Assembly (NCBI GenBank): GCA_003484265.1
Contig: DNDO01000203.1
Span: 8,066-14,610, forward strand
Origin: Anaerolineae bacterium
GTDB taxonomy: Bacteria > Chloroflexota > Anaerolineae > Anaerolineales > Villigracilaceae
Direction of reading: 5' to 3'
Length of the DNA stretch: 6,545 bases
In this document: piece by piece, positions 6,325 to 6,545 of the stretch
Numbering within the stretch: position 1 is the stretch's first letter
Layout: every line of letters begins with the position of its first letter
Made by a program: the position numbers and the translations under genes
The notes under the pieces: model-generated
Told to the model about the DNA's origin: nothing
Databases searched by the model: none
What the model saw: only the letters and a program-made list of their open reading frames with translations

Positions 6325-6545
6325 TCATAGGATGACAAAATTAATAACACTATCCATCTCCCCTGCCGAGGACATCGCCTCTGCTTCCCGCAACAACTGC
6401 CCTGCGACATTCTCTTCCACATATGCTTCTCCGCAACTCGGACATACTCGCGCAGGCACATCTTTCACAACCAACCGCATCTCCCCTCGCTCAAAATGGA
6501 CAGTGGTCAATCCATCCACTGTTTCAGCCTGCCTGCAAATGAGGC
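6325..6545 (-). CDS. YgiT/MqsA-type zinc-finger protein, 5' end missing
   Basis: The visible C-terminal 73 or so residues match the short YgiT-type zinc-finger proteins, related to the N-terminal zinc domain of the MqsA antitoxin. The pattern is two CxxC knuckles around TTVHFERGEMRLVVKDVPA. The second pair is complete (VCPSCGEAY). Reading past the possible GTG at 6519, the frame stays open to the edge and continues upstream as ICRQAETVDGLTT, with Cys at 6537-6535; the cut edge codon ends in GC, compatible with the other Cys of the first CxxC. The true start is therefore just outside the window, likely by only a few codons, and GTG 6519 is not the start. After the zinc part comes a helix (NVAGQLLREAEAM) and a short hydrophobic tail; there is no HTH domain of full MqsA. 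Relatives usually sit beside a small toxin-like gene (for example of DUF4258 or RelE/BrnT type), which would lie to the right. Toxin-antitoxin function is inferred from the family. Confidence 0.85.
   Translation of the reverse strand, partial: LICRQAETVDGLTTVHFERGEMRLVVKDVPARVCPSCGEAYVEENVAGQLLREAEAMSSAGEMDSVINFVIL

Noticed and set aside
1..6545. Mobile element, CRISPR array, tRNA or phage remnants
   Set aside because: Looked for terminal inverted repeats, spaced direct repeats, transposase or integrase motifs and tRNA arms; none were seen.

Overview
The window (about 52-53% GC by eye) looks like an ordinary stretch of bacterial chromosome. I see no insertion sequence, CRISPR array, phage gene, tRNA or rRNA. 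Strong AAAGGAG ribosome binding sites, the gene mix and the style of the GT20 protein suggest a Chloroflexota bacterium, perhaps Anaerolineae. That assignment rests on overall impression and is not proven by any marker in the window.

Layout, left to right. (1) 3-953, + strand: the C-terminal 60% or so of a YtcJ-type metal-dependent amidohydrolase, cut by the left edge. (2) 954-1053: a short intergenic region with an extended -10 promoter. (3) 1054-3350, + strand: a two-gene trehalose operon, otsA (trehalose-6-phosphate synthase) then otsB (trehalose-6-phosphate phosphatase), overlapping as GTGA. (4) 3347-5686, - strand: a 779-residue SLC13/DASS-type membrane transporter with a large cytoplasmic insert of four TrkA-C (RCK_C) domains. 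It converges on otsB with a 4-base overlap of stop codons. (5) 5687-5866: a 180-base divergent promoter region. (6) 5867-6313, + strand: msrB, a zinc-free methionine-R-sulfoxide reductase with a single cysteine. (7) 6325-6545, - strand: the C-terminal part of a YgiT/MqsA-type zinc-finger protein, probably one half of a toxin-antitoxin pair, cut by the right edge.

Functionally, otsAB would make trehalose from UDP-glucose (or another NDP-glucose) and glucose-6-phosphate, for osmotic, desiccation or heat protection. msrB repairs oxidised methionine. The transporter would move an anion (dicarboxylate, sulfate or similar) under control of its RCK_C domains. A loose stress/homeostasis theme can be read into this, but only otsA-otsB are clearly co-transcribed.

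I do not see a convincing new multi-gene system. The points most worth a second look are the A-B-A-B duplication of RCK_C domains in the transporter, the altered transport signature motifs in the same protein, the truncated YgiT-type gene whose partner lies outside the window, and the single-cysteine MsrB.
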